The position numbers and the translations under genes are program-made. This document shows positions 1-10,557 of a DNA stretch of 64,000 bases, piece after piece. Within the stretch, counting starts at the first letter, position 1. Each line of letters starts with the position of its first letter. Origin of the DNA: Cotesia glomerata (lineage: Eukaryota > Arthropoda > Insecta > Hymenoptera > Braconidae); assembly GCF_020080835.1 (NCBI RefSeq), contig NC_058164.1:17850688-17914687 (forward strand), read 5' to 3'. Below the pieces are notes generated by a model. The model searched no databases, had not been told where the DNA came from, and was given only the letters and a program-made list of their open reading frames with translations.

Positions 1-320
1 GGGTAATCGGATTCTGGGTTATGGAAATCTAGGTATTCGGGATCTAAGTCACCGGTAATCTAACTCATTGGTTTACAGGTAATAGACGTCTTCCCATTTA
101 TAATTCTCATATAATTTATAAAATTCGCTATGTGAATTAACAAAAAAATTAGCATTAAAAAAAATATTTGATAAAAATGTTTTCTTTATTTTATTTTTTT
201 TTGTTTTTTATAATTTTTCTTTTTTATTTTGATCACATCATTTTATTTTGTATCACATCACATTTACATTCATTCATCTTAATTAAGTTTAACGCTTGCC
301 TTATAAATAATTTTCTAAAA
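1..320. other. AT-rich stretch, no gene seen
   Basis: The first 100 bases hold short words related to GGTAATC and GGGATCTAAG, without a clear repeat period. The rest is homopolymer-rich. No coding signal is visible. Confidence 0.5.
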
Positions 321-405
321 ACGCCTATCGCTCTAACCGAGATTCGAACAGTACACCTAACGCACGCGAGACTACAACTTATCCGCAACGCTATACGAAC
401 GTTGG
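321..405 (-). repeat. tRNA-like (SINE-type) remnant
   Basis: Read on the minus strand this block has a box A-like word (TATAGCGTTGCGG) and a good box B-like word (GTTCGAATC) followed by CTCGG, spaced as in a tRNA gene. The acceptor and anticodon stems are poor, so it is unlikely to be a working tRNA. A related block lies at 49614-49685; the two share the CTAACCGAGA word. Both look like tRNA-derived SINE heads or decayed tRNA copies. An 82-codon reading frame across this stretch is fortuitous. Confidence 0.5.
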
Positions 406-875
406 AGAAATTTTAATGTCAGGAGTTTTATTAACCAAATGTATAGATCTAAAAAACTGATTTCGGCCTCCTTGCCCTCGAGTAGAATTTGGAGGCTGAA
501 ATTAGTCTTTTAACTTTGACTCGAGCGAGCATTAGCTTCACAAATAAGAAGAAGAAAGAGTCCCACACATCATGCGATCATTTTTTAAGTACGAAATGGT
601 AAATATCGAAGTCTAAATTTTTAATTATTATCTTTTAACATTTCGACATTCATATAGCGAATATTACTGTTTGAAATAGTATTTTCGCTACGTAAATAAT
701 AAATTCTAGTATTTAAGTGATAAATATTATGAGGTGATCATTTAAATCACGATTTTACTGTTTAAAATGATAATTTTTTTCAGTAGATCATTACTTATTA
801 TAAATCGACTAAAGTAAAAGCTCCAATTATTGACAGGGGTCTAAATATTGACACCCTAAATGATTTTTAAATATA

Positions 876-1755
876 GGGGAGAAGGGGGTCAAATGAACCA
901 CGGGGCAATTGAACCACTCGACTTAAAAAATCGAAAAAATTGAAAAAACGCTTCATGCTCTTAGAATTAGATTCTAATATGTTAAACTCGGATATGATCA
1001 AAATTTGAAATCATTGCGATCGATAAATTTTGAAAAATTGAGATTTTCTTATTTTTAGGCATGCAAACTTTCTTTTCGGCTGGTGACAAATTGTTTAATA
1101 ATATTTAAATTTTTGAATTAATTGATAAAATTTGAATTATAGTAGTTGTATATACTTATATTTTATAATCCTCAACTATGTTTATAGTGATAGAATGGTT
1201 TATTTATTTATTATTTACTATTAATTGTTTTAAAATTATACGGGGTCAATTGAACCAGCAGTCCCGGGGACGATTGAACCATACGGAGAAGCATGGGACA
1301 TGCGCGCGCATCTTGACTCGACGTGAAAAATACTCAGGGAAATAACCTAACAATTTGATAAACTCAATTTGTAATTAAAATTATTTTTAAATCGATTTTA
1401 ATTTATTAAATATAATATATGTGTATTAAAAATGTGCAACAGTAATATTAGAAAGTAACAATTAATATGTTATTTATTAAAAGTTCGGGTTTGAGTTATA
1501 AATGTCATTGGTTCAATTGACCCTGAGCAGTGGTTCAATTGCCCCCGAGCGAGGGGTCAATTGAACCATTCGACGCGTTTGGATAAATTAATAATTTTTA
1601 AAAATTCACGTTGTTTATTAACTAATTTATGTATTGATAATGATAGTAGACTTAATAAACTATCATTCCAAGAAAAAAAAATTTATTATTTAGTTTTAAT
1701 TCGAATAGTAAAAAATTACTAAACTTTTTTTGGTTCAATTGACCCCCTTCTCCCC
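876..1755. mobile_element. MITE with GGGGAGAAGGGGGTCAA ends
   Basis: Left end GGGGAGAAGGGGGTCAAATG is matched by the inverted right end with one change, and both ends are flanked by TA, fitting a TA target duplication as in Tc1/mariner-like elements. The interior repeats GGTTCAATTGACCCC in both orientations at about 900, 1250, 1510-1570 and 1730. There is no coding frame. Confidence 0.7.
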
Positions 1756-2208
1756 TATTTAATTATCTGTAATAAGAATAACTATCATATAAATTTTTAT
1801 TAAATTTTAATTAATTAAAAAATTGAAAAAAAATTACTGTCAGTTCAAACCAGTTTACGAGCACCTATTTTCTTAACAACTTTGGTTAGAAAAGCATTTT
1901 ATTCAAATGCCGAGTTTAAATTAATTTCTTCATCTAATTATAATGATCTTTATTTTTTTAATTAACAATATATGAAAAATTTATAAAATTAAATAATCGA
2001 AATTAATTGTATGCTTTATAATATTTCAATAATGGGTGTCAATAACTAGTTGATAATTTTTAAGTTGAATCTCATATTGACAGCCAGTAGACAGCGTTAT
2101 ATGACGCTTTTTTTTTACTTTGACCTAAAAAATTTACTTTAAGAGTTTGAACTTTTCTGATTCAATGAATTATTTTTAAATTAATTTTTACATTTTTAAT
2201 AGTAATTA

Positions 2209-3191
2209 CCCGGGAAAAAATGATCAGACCTGACCATGCCTGTTCATGTATGATCAGGCTTGAAATTAGACCTGCTCATGCCTGTTCATGTATGATCAGG
2301 CCTGAAATTAGACATGATCATGCCTGTCTATGCCTGCTCATGTCTGAAGCGTCAAATACGCTCAGGCCTGTTCATGCCTGTTTATGTCTGAAGGGTTAAA
2401 TACGCTCAGGCCTGTTCATGTCTGATCAGGTCTTTTCATGTCTGATCAGACCTCTTCATGCCTGTTTATGTCTCAAGGGTAAAATAAGCTCAGGTCTGAT
2501 CAGGCCTGTTCGTGTCTGATCAGGCCTGTTCGTGTCTGATCAGGCCTGTTCGTGTCTGATCAGGCCTGTCCATACTTGTTCATGTCTGAAGGGTTAAATA
2601 CGCTCATGTCTGATCAGGTCTGACCGTGCCTGTTCATGTTTGAAGCATTAAATATGCTCAGGCCTGTTTATGCCTGTCTATGCCTAGAAAAGTTTATTAA
2701 ATTTACCCTACAGTAAGTTTTTAATGACAACCAAAATACTTTTATTTATTAAATATACCGTTTATTGATAATTAACAAATTTATTAATCGAAATTAGTGT
2801 ACACACACTGAACATATTCAAAAGTTTTTTCTTAGCATATTTGGTACTTAGCATGATCAGGCATGGACAGGTATGATCAGGCCTGAGCGTATATAATACT
2901 TCAGACATGAACAGGCCTGAGCGTATTTTACCCTTCAGAAATGAACAGGCTTGATCAGGCATGATCAAACCTGAGCGTATTTAACCCTTCAGACATAAAC
3001 AGGCATGAACAAGTCTGATCAGACATGAACAGGCCTGAGCGTATTTGACGCTTCAGACATGAGCAGGCATGGACAGGCATGATCATGTCTAATTTCAGGC
3101 CTGATCATACATGAACACGCATAAGCAGGTCTAATTTCAGGACTGATCATACATGAACAGGCATGGTCAGGTCTGATCATTTTTTTCCGAG
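2209..3191. mobile_element. Foldback element built of TGATCAGGCCTG words
   Basis: The element starts CCCGGGAAAAAATGATCAG and ends, inverted, CTCGGAAAAAAATGATCAG. Arms of roughly 340-480 bases (2209-2690 and 2848-3191) are near-perfect inverted copies, so the transcript or single strand would fold into one long hairpin with a ~150-base loop. The arms are irregular tandem runs of CCTGTTCATGTCTGATCAGG-like words. No protein is encoded. A shorter related piece, ending TTTTTTCCCGGG, is at 3765-3897. Confidence 0.75.
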
Positions 3192-3569
3192 TAGATCTGA
3201 TCAGACTTGCATCGTCAGAGATGTGATAAAAATTTTTTCTTTGATGAAAACAATTTTTTTGGACATCACAAAATATGCAAAATTATTTTTATCATTACGT
3301 TTAAATAATTTTGAAATAAAAAATTTTTTACATTTCCTATGGGATGTTTTGGTCTGCTCTGCTCCTGCCTAATATTAAAATCATTACTTATTTTATTATT
3401 TAAATAAATGTGATGTTATAATGAGATTCGGTTAAATAAATAAATTAGGACTATCAAAATATATTATAAAATCAATTTTTATATTGTATTTATGATAAAC
3501 TTATTTGATACGTTATGTACTTCATAGCATTGTTGTCACGTAAGATAGCAGCACAGCAAGCGGGAACTT

Positions 3570-3650
3570 CAAGGCGCACGGATATCACAAAAGTTAAGCA
3601 GCATTGAGCGTGGTTAGTAGTTGGATGGGTGACTGCTGGTGTTACGGCCG
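3570..3650 (+). repeat. 5S rRNA-like fragment
   Basis: The stretch contains AGTTAAGCAGCATTGAGCG followed by TGGTTAGTAGTTGGATGGGT and GACTGCTGG, which is the internal promoter half (box A, intermediate element, box C) of eukaryotic 5S rRNA. The 5' third of a 5S gene and its closing 3' strand are not convincing, so this is a derived copy (5S pseudogene or the head of a 5S-derived SINE). The internal RNA polymerase III promoter could still be recognised. Confidence 0.75.
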
Positions 3651-3764
3651 TACAATTATATGTAATCATTTTTTTTTATTTTAATTCATTATAGAAAATT
3701 GCGTAGGGCTCTATCAAGTACTATATCCATAAAATTAAGCAAAATAATTAATTAAAAGTAACAA

Positions 3765-3897
3765 TGGGCTTTCAGACCTGACCATGTCTGATCAGGCCTG
3801 ATCAGGTCAATTCACGCCTGATCAGGCATGGTCATTTTTCATGTCTGATCAGGCCTGAAGACTCATGCCTGTTCATGTCTGATCATTTTTTCCCGGG
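3765..3897. repeat. Partial copy of the TGATCAGGCCTG foldback family
   Basis: This short block repeats the words of the foldback element at 2209-3191 and ends with the same TGATCATTTTTTCCCGGG border in inverted orientation. It is either the outer right end of a larger version (2209-3897) or a solo end. Confidence 0.6.
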
Positions 3898-4277
3898 TAA
3901 TCACTTTTATGGAAATTATTATTAATAAACTTTAATAGTATTGATTACTTAATAATGAGTTTCGATAAATAAAAATAAGCAGATAATTTGACACATACAC
4001 AGTATAGGTGTCATTAATTGGGGCTTAGATATGTCAATTATTATTAGATCAATCAGTTTTTTAATCTGTCAATAATTGGTGTATCCGGATAATCTATTTA
4101 ATTATTTAAAATTAATTAGTAAATATCACTGATTATCATTTTAAAAAAAGAAATTGATTAGTAAAAACATTACTTGAGACATTACCACAAATAAAATTCA
4201 ACGATATTAACATTTTATTGCTTAAAAAAATGAAATCAAAACTTTGTGTTTTAAAGTGTCAATAATTGGGGCTTTTA

Positions 4278-5150
4278 CCTTATTATTTATTACAGTTTAC
4301 TTTTTTCCGTGTTAAAAAAAAATGAGTACTGTTTATTTGTGGTATTGAAATTACTATTACTTTTTTTAACTTTCTCTACTAATAAACTTTCGAGTTTGAA
4401 ACAGTATAATAAATTTATCATATGTGTGTTTATATTACCCTATGTCCATGTACTTATTGCTACTAACATATAATATTTTAACCAAATTTTTGAACTTTAG
4501 TTTTTCATATTCAAAGTTAAAGTGAAAACTTTGAAAATTTTATTGAGAGCATAAAGTAGAAAAATTCTAAGTCCAAAATTGGGCTTAGTTAATGTTTTCA
4601 ACTGTAAACTTACGAAATTCTATGTTCTATGAAATCGTAAAATTAACCTACTTATGCTCTTAGTACGCTGAAGTACTGAAAATAAGGTGTTTAAAGCGAT
4701 CCTAGGTTTTGGAGGTTGACAATATTCTAAAACACTAATTTTGGCCTCCATACCCTATTTTCAGTACATTGAGGGTCAAAATAATATTTTACAATCAGCG
4801 GTAGGCACAACATCAAAAGAAAGTAGGCTTTTGAGGCTCGAATTAGTATTTTAATTTTGGCTCGGGGTATGTTCTTTGTATACTAGTCTTTCAAATTTTA
4901 ATATTGATAGTACTAAGAAAGGTACAGACGATGCTTTCGAAGATGATTCAGACTAAAATATATCGTTTTAAAAATAAATGATAATTATGACATTAGTTAT
5001 AATGCACTCCATTATGAGAACAAATCAATATCTATCAATATACATAAATGAATATTATACTTTATGATAAATATCTTGAAAAATAATTTTCTTCTTAGTT
5101 ATGATAAAACTTATATGAGAGTTCTACTGAGCTTAACTAAAAAATATTAC
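4278..5150. other. AT-rich stretch, no gene seen
   Basis: A weak relative of the 450-540 block is present at about 4690-4880: both contain GGCCTCC and a GAGGCT-AATTAGT word in inverted arrangement. Nothing else is recognised. Confidence 0.4.
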
Positions 5151-6014
5151 ATAATTAAAAAAAAATATATAATGTTTAAACATATATATATGTTACTTAA
5201 AATTTAGAATATGTATAGAATACATATAAATTTAGAATATATGTTACTTAAAACGAAGAATATTATTTTATGTTTTTTATTTCATTACTATTAAATTTAT
5301 TTGTGAGTTCTACTGAAATTTTGCCTGAAAAATATTAGTTTAAAAAAATATATTTAATGTACAAACATATATATATTTTTTAAAATTCTATGAGCAATAT
5401 TATTTTATATTTTCTATTAAGTTATTAATATAATATTTATGTGTGTTTTACAAAAACTTAAACTAAAAACAATATAAGTTAAAAAAAATATATATAATGT
5501 ATAAACATATATATATTACTTAAAATTTTATGAGCAATACTATTTTATGTTTTTATTTCTTTACTATAATATTTATTTGTGAGTTCTACTGAAAGTTTGA
5601 TTGAAAACTATTAGTTTAAAAAAATATATATAATTTACAAGCATATATATTATTTAAAATTTTATGAGCAATATTATTTTATATGTTCTATTAAGTTATT
5701 AATATAATATTTATGTGTGTTTTACAGAAACTTTAACTAAAAAAAATATTAGTTGAAAAAAGATATATATAATGTATAAACGGTTCTGTAACAGTTCAAC
5801 CGCGGACATTTCAACCGCGACAGTTCAACCGCGACAGTTCAACCACGACATTTCAACCGACGACTTTTCAACCGAAGGACAATTCAACCGAAGAACAATT
5901 CAACCGATGACAGTTTAACTGCAGTTTTCCTGATAAATTGATCACAAAATCCATGATAAAAGGGCACAATAATCATTTTTTTTTAAATAATACGAAAAAA
6001 ACTTTATAATTGTG

Positions 6015-6092
<78 letters not shown>
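6015..6092. repeat. (ATT)n microsatellite
   Basis: About 25 ATT units inside the 5782-6665 element. The poly-isoleucine reading frame across it on the minus strand is an artefact of the repeat. Confidence 0.9.
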
Positions 6093-6095
<3 letters not shown>

Positions 6096-6204
6096 ATTAT
6101 TATTACATATCTTGAAATACAACAAAAACTACATTTCTGATCGTTTTTTATATATTGAAAAACGAAATAACGAATATACAGTAATGTTATCATGGTTTTA
6201 TCAT

Positions 6205-6495
6205 GGTTTTTGTGTGTGTGTTTATTCGACATTAGATCAACACAAATGCGGGTAATCGTGTTGCGCCCTTTTAACATGGTTTTTGTGTGTGTTTACTCAG
6301 TAATAGGCCATTACAAACGCGGATAATTGTGTTGCGCCCTTTTAACATGGTTTTTTGTGTGTGTTTATTCGACATTAGACCAACACAAACGCGGGTAATC
6401 GTGTTTCGTCCTTCTAACATGGTTTTCGTGGGTGTTTATTCGATATTAGACCAACACAGAAACTTGTTACCGTGTTAGGCTCTTTTATCATGGAT
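6205..6495. repeat. 72-bp tandem repeat, about four units
   Basis: Each unit contains GTGTTTATTCGACATTAGA, CCAACACAAACGCGGGTAAT and CGTGTT.CG.CCTT, and starts at about 6205, 6274, 6346 and 6418. Because 72 is a multiple of three the units translate into a spurious repetitive peptide. A single diverged unit in the opposite direction lies at 42815-42905. Confidence 0.85.
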
Positions 6496-6889
6496 TTTGT
6501 GATCAATCTATCAGAAAAACTGCAGTTAAACTGTCATCGGTTGAATTGTCTCGCGGTTGAATTGTCCTTCGGTTGAATTGTCTTGCGGTTGAATTGTCCT
6601 TCGGTTGAAAAGTCGTCGGTTGAAATGTCGCGGTTGAACTGTCGCGGTTGACTAGTCGCGGCATCGTATAAACATATATATATATATTACTTAAAATTTT
6701 ATGAGCAATACTGTTTTATGTTTTTATTTCTTTACTATAATATTGATTTGTGAGTTCTACTGAGTTTGACTGAAAACTATTAGTTTAAAAAAATATATAT
6801 AATGTACAAGCACATATATTATTTAAAATTTTATGAGCAATATTATTTTATATGTTCTATTTAGTTATAATATGTATATGTGTGTTCTT

Positions 6890-7590
6890 CTGAATGTATG
6901 ATTAAAAATTAGTTGCTACAATTAATAAATGTATTTTTGGAAAGAATTGTTGTAATTTACTTCTGTTTGTAAGCATATTATGTCTTCAACGAACAAGTTA
7001 TTAATTAACTGGTTAATTAATAATAAACTAATATTATTCGTTTTTTACTTTAACAAATGGCTTTTCACTTATACTTCCAGGGAAAGTCGCTGATCGAACA
7101 AGTGGCATAATACCGATTATATTTCACTGTTCAATTAGTATTTTACCCCACAAATGTATCAGTAAATTTCACTGATACATTAGAACTATTTACTACTGTT
7201 AACTACAGTGAATTTCACTGTTTTCATAAGTGCATCATTTCACTGGGTAAATGAGTGTATATGCACTAATTCCAAGTGGTCGACTTTCGGCTGTGACAAA
7301 TAGTGAATATATACTGTGAATCAGTGATAATTCACTATTTCAGGATTAGAGAGTGGGCGCATTATTATCAAGACCGAGTTATAAATACGGATGAGCGAAG
7401 CAAGATAAAAAAATAATGACTGATCATTTAAAAATTTTTTTTTAATAACTATTTTTACATAATTACATAAAAAAAGTGGTTTTTAAGCGCTCGTAATGTA
7501 CATTTTTACAAACTACTGTCGTGGTAAACACTATAACTTCAATAAAAATCTATTTTTACACTCTTTTCTTTTAATTTCCAAAAACTAATC
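6890..7590. other. Non-coding stretch with TTTCACTG words
   Basis: Between 7120 and 7350 the words TTTCACTG and CAGTGAA recur in both orientations, suggesting a decayed hairpin element, but no clean ends were found. No gene is seen. Confidence 0.4.
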
Positions 7591-8712
7591 AGCTCTTAAC
7601 ATAAAAAAACTACGTCGATCGCCGCCAAGCCGGTCAAAATCGGTTGATTCATTCGAGAGATATCGTGAACGGAATAAAACCGAAAAAAGTGTTTTTTCGG
7701 AACTACTCCGAAATTCCTAGTTCGATAAATTTAAATTTAAAGATTCTTTATGAGGCTTAGAAAATTTCGTCGAATGTCGCAGATCACGTAAAAATCGGTT
7801 CATTCATTCAAAAGTTATTGCGGTTTGAAAATTAAAAAAATAGTGTTTTTGTTATACTTACTCCAAAAGTTCAACTTTTGAGCGCAGGGTGGCGTCCGTA
7901 AAGGGACTCTTTTCTAGAGGATCTACCATACCGTCTTTTTTTCACGGCCTAGGCCGTAAAGTTTTACCCCCTCCTTTTTTTTACGAACTTTTCGTGTACA
8001 CTCAGACAAAATTGAGAGATTGTAAAAAAAAATTCACATTCTAGCGTATCGGCCGATATTTTTTAGTCAATTTTAAACTTAGTTACTATTGAGTGACGCT
8101 AATTATTTCTCTGCTGGCAGTTTATTACGAAGCGGACCTAATGTTAATAAAATAACAAAAACACCATAAATAAATACTAATAAAAAGTTATATACATTTT
8201 CTTGACGTGAGCAAGATTTTAAGATTAATAAAAAGATAATTAATATAAAATTAAGTTTTTGCCCTTGTGAAACTTCATAAAATTCAAATATGTCATTATT
8301 TGCCTCCTATCCCTCAAAAAATGAACCTATGGAGCGATAATAACAAAAAATATTGTATGTCATTCGGCCGTTTAGTGGCTACGCCTCGGACGTTAAAATT
8401 ACGCCCGTTTCGAACCTTCCCGCCACAAACCTTAAGCTCATATCGAAATATCGTCGCTGCCAGAAAACCGCCACTTCACGGTCTTACGACATAAATATCT
8501 ATTTATCAAACTTCTATCAGACTATTGAGTTCGAAGAGCTCAAAAGCACAGAAAAGCTATTTCTTTGAGCTTGGAGAGCTCAAAATAACACATAAATTGT
8601 ATTTTTGAGCTCGAAGAGCTCAAAAACGTCATAAGTGCAATTTCATGAGTTTAGATATGGAATTAGCGAGAAGTTGCAGAGAAGGCCTTTAGAGTCAACT
8701 GTTTTCTTAACT
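7590..8712. repeat. Dispersed repeat family A (copy 1, interrupted)
   Basis: Family A is recognised by GTCAAAATCGGTTGATTC, GAGAGATATCGTGAACG and TTATTGCGGTTTGAAAATT, then a series of GAGCTCGAAGAGCTCAAAA palindromes, closing with GGAAGGCCT..AGGGTCAA next to AGCGGGAAGTTGCA. Here the first block is at 7590-7880 and the palindromes plus closing block at 8520-8712. Other copies are at 25780, 35846, 42930-44080, 46005, 51036 and 52650. No intact ORF occurs in any copy. Confidence 0.65.
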
Positions 8713-10100
8713 TTTTTTTTCTCAATACAGCTTGAAGGCAGCATAAACTATATCCATACTATAGCATAATACTGAATGTCGGTAATGTAGTCTCGATTTT
8801 TTTTTCTCTGATTCACGTGGAAAAATTTAAATGAACTTGAGTTGAATTATACTTTTACTTTCAATCACTTCTTGTTTTCTTTCTATGATTAATATTTTAT
8901 CTACTTTGAAAATTTTAGAAATGACACGAGCGCTTGAAAAAAGCACATTGGGATTTTCCAAACTTTTACTTTTAATTCTCTTCGTGCTAACAAGTCTATT
9001 TATTGGAACAATGTCGAGTGTTTCAGGTTTGAAAAAAGCGGGAAATTCCAGGAATTCCCCTTGAGTCGACTGCTTTTCGAACTTTCTTTTTTTTTTTTCA
9101 GTCACTTTTAGATTGTTGTCACAGTCAGATTTTTAGATTGCTGTATAAATTAAATCAAAATTTAACGTACGAAATGCGCTAGTTCGTTAGATTCATAGTT
9201 AATGAAAAATTATGAAATAACGACTTTTTCACGATAACTAACGATTTTCTATTCGGATTGATTTTAGGCAACGAACTTATTTTTTTCGAAGATCTTACAC
9301 TGATTTTAAATTATACTAATTTGTTGAAGAGATGTCATTGTCAAAATATTTGTATTAAATCATCTTTTTTTTAATTATTCTGAAATTTTTGAGTTTGAAG
9401 AGCTCAATCGCTTACGAATATGTATATTTTCGTGCAAGTTAGTTATGATAAAGTGAGGAAAAAGAGCATCGAAAAATTTTGGTAACTTCAAACTCAACGC
9501 ACTTATCATTTTTATTTAATTTTAAGATACAATATTTCTGTTTGTAAATAATAAATTTTCTTACACACGAAATCCTATTTTTTCACATTTTACAAACGAT
9601 ATAAAGACATTGTCGTAATAGGACTCTGAAAATCTTCTTAAGACTACAGAATGGTGTATTATGATGGAAATACAATTTTGAAAAATTAGTCTAAGTACAA
9701 AATTTTCAGATATTTGTAAAACTTACAATTATTTTAGTAGGAATTTAAAAAACATTTGTTTGACACGTAAATTTTAAGTTCTTACCAATTCACTTTTTTT
9801 TATTCATTTAGATCTTCTTCTATTAAAAATTAGACATAAAAACTTATCTTACATAAGATTTATCATTTAATACACTTCCGGCCAAATTTTGAATTTTCAC
9901 CGGAAACGCCCAAACTAAGCTTCTGTTAAAAAATTCTATGAAAATCAAATACATCGTCTCCCCTCAAAATATTTTAGGAAATGCCCAAACACAGCCCCTA
10001 TCAAAAGCGGAACTCAAAATTCCGATTTTAAAAGGTTCTCCACGCGAGTTACATTTTGGCACACCCTAATATATATGTACTATGTAATATGTAATATATA
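8713..10100. other. AT-rich stretch, no gene seen
   Basis: A degenerate family A closing block (GCGGGAAATTCCAGGAA) is at about 9040-9080 and a single GAGCTC palindrome near 9400. A 92-codon minus-strand frame at 8827-9105 has no recognisable motif and lies across repeat DNA. Nothing else is supported. Confidence 0.4.
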
Positions 10101-10557
10101 TACAGGGTGTCCCAAAAGTCACGGACGCCATTGTAGCATCTGATGAAAAAATTAATTCTGAGACGAAAAGTCCTTAGCCATTTTTCAATTAACCGCATAG
10201 ATAATTAATTATTAATTAAAAATAACGTCTCTTTATTTGTTAGAGAGAGAGCGCCAGTGTCCAGTAAAGTATGTGCCAAACAAAGACACAACTAACTGTA
10301 TGACTAACTAGTTTCTAACTAGCTAACGTAGTCACACATATTTACTTATACATTCACACGTGCAAGCGTCTTCGTTGGAACGCACTTGACTTGACACCGA
10401 GTGAGTGCTCTCTCTCTAACGCATAAAAGGACGTTATTTTAATTAATAATTAATTATCTATGCGTCTGATTAAAAAATGGCTAAGGACTTTTCGTCTCAG
10501 AATTATTTTGTTTATCAGATGCTACAATGGTGTCCGTTACTTCTGGGACACTCTGTA
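10101..10557. mobile_element. ACAGGGTGTCCC MITE, copy 1
   Basis: The element begins TACAGGGTGTCCCAAAAGTC and ends with the inverted TGGGACACTCTGTA, flanked by TA. Long inverted arms of about 130 bases include GGACGCCATTGTAGCATC and AGTCCTTAGCCATTTTTCAA. Two near-identical copies are at 12767-13216 and 33482-33941. There is no transposase; Tc1/mariner-type mobilisation is inferred from the TA flank. Confidence 0.85.

Larger units (their letters stand above)
815..4277. mobile_element. Outer element with short terminal inverted repeats
   Basis: The left end reads TAAAAGCTCCAATTATTGAC and the right end reads, inverted, TAAAAGCCCCAATTATTGAC, one mismatch in 20. The word TATTGACACC and its complement GGTGTCA recur just inside both ends (850-862, 2034-2042, 4010-4016). 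Two other elements sit inside (876-1755 and 2209-3191). No transposase is visible, so it would be non-autonomous. The recurrence at 2034 leaves open that two shorter elements, rather than one long one, are present. Confidence 0.4.
5782..6665. mobile_element. Non-autonomous element with 8-bp target duplication
   Basis: GTATAAAC stands immediately left (5774-5781) and right (6666-6673), an exact 8-bp target-site duplication inside the AT-rich array. The ends consist of runs of CAGTTCAACCG and CATTTCAACCG words on the left and their complements on the right, forming imperfect inverted repeats of about 120 bases. An 8-bp duplication is the hallmark of hAT- and P-type elements. The interior holds an (ATT)n microsatellite and a 72-bp tandem repeat, and no transposase. 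Confidence 0.8.
5150..6890. repeat. AT-rich tandem array, unit ~140 bp
   Basis: Units marked by TATATATAATGTATAAACAT, TTAAAATTTTATGAGCAATA and GTGAGTTCTACTGAA recur at about 5160, 5340, 5485, 5620, 5755, 6665 and 6790. The array is broken at 5781 by a complete insertion that ends at 6665. There is no coding potential; it behaves as a local satellite. Confidence 0.7.

Noticed and set aside
2209..3191. Regular spaced repeats resembling a CRISPR array
   Set aside because: The words are palindromic, irregularly spaced and arranged as two inverted arms; there are no unique spacers and the setting is eukaryotic.
5942..6277. 111-codon minus-strand frame
   Set aside because: Mostly poly-isoleucine from the ATT microsatellite.
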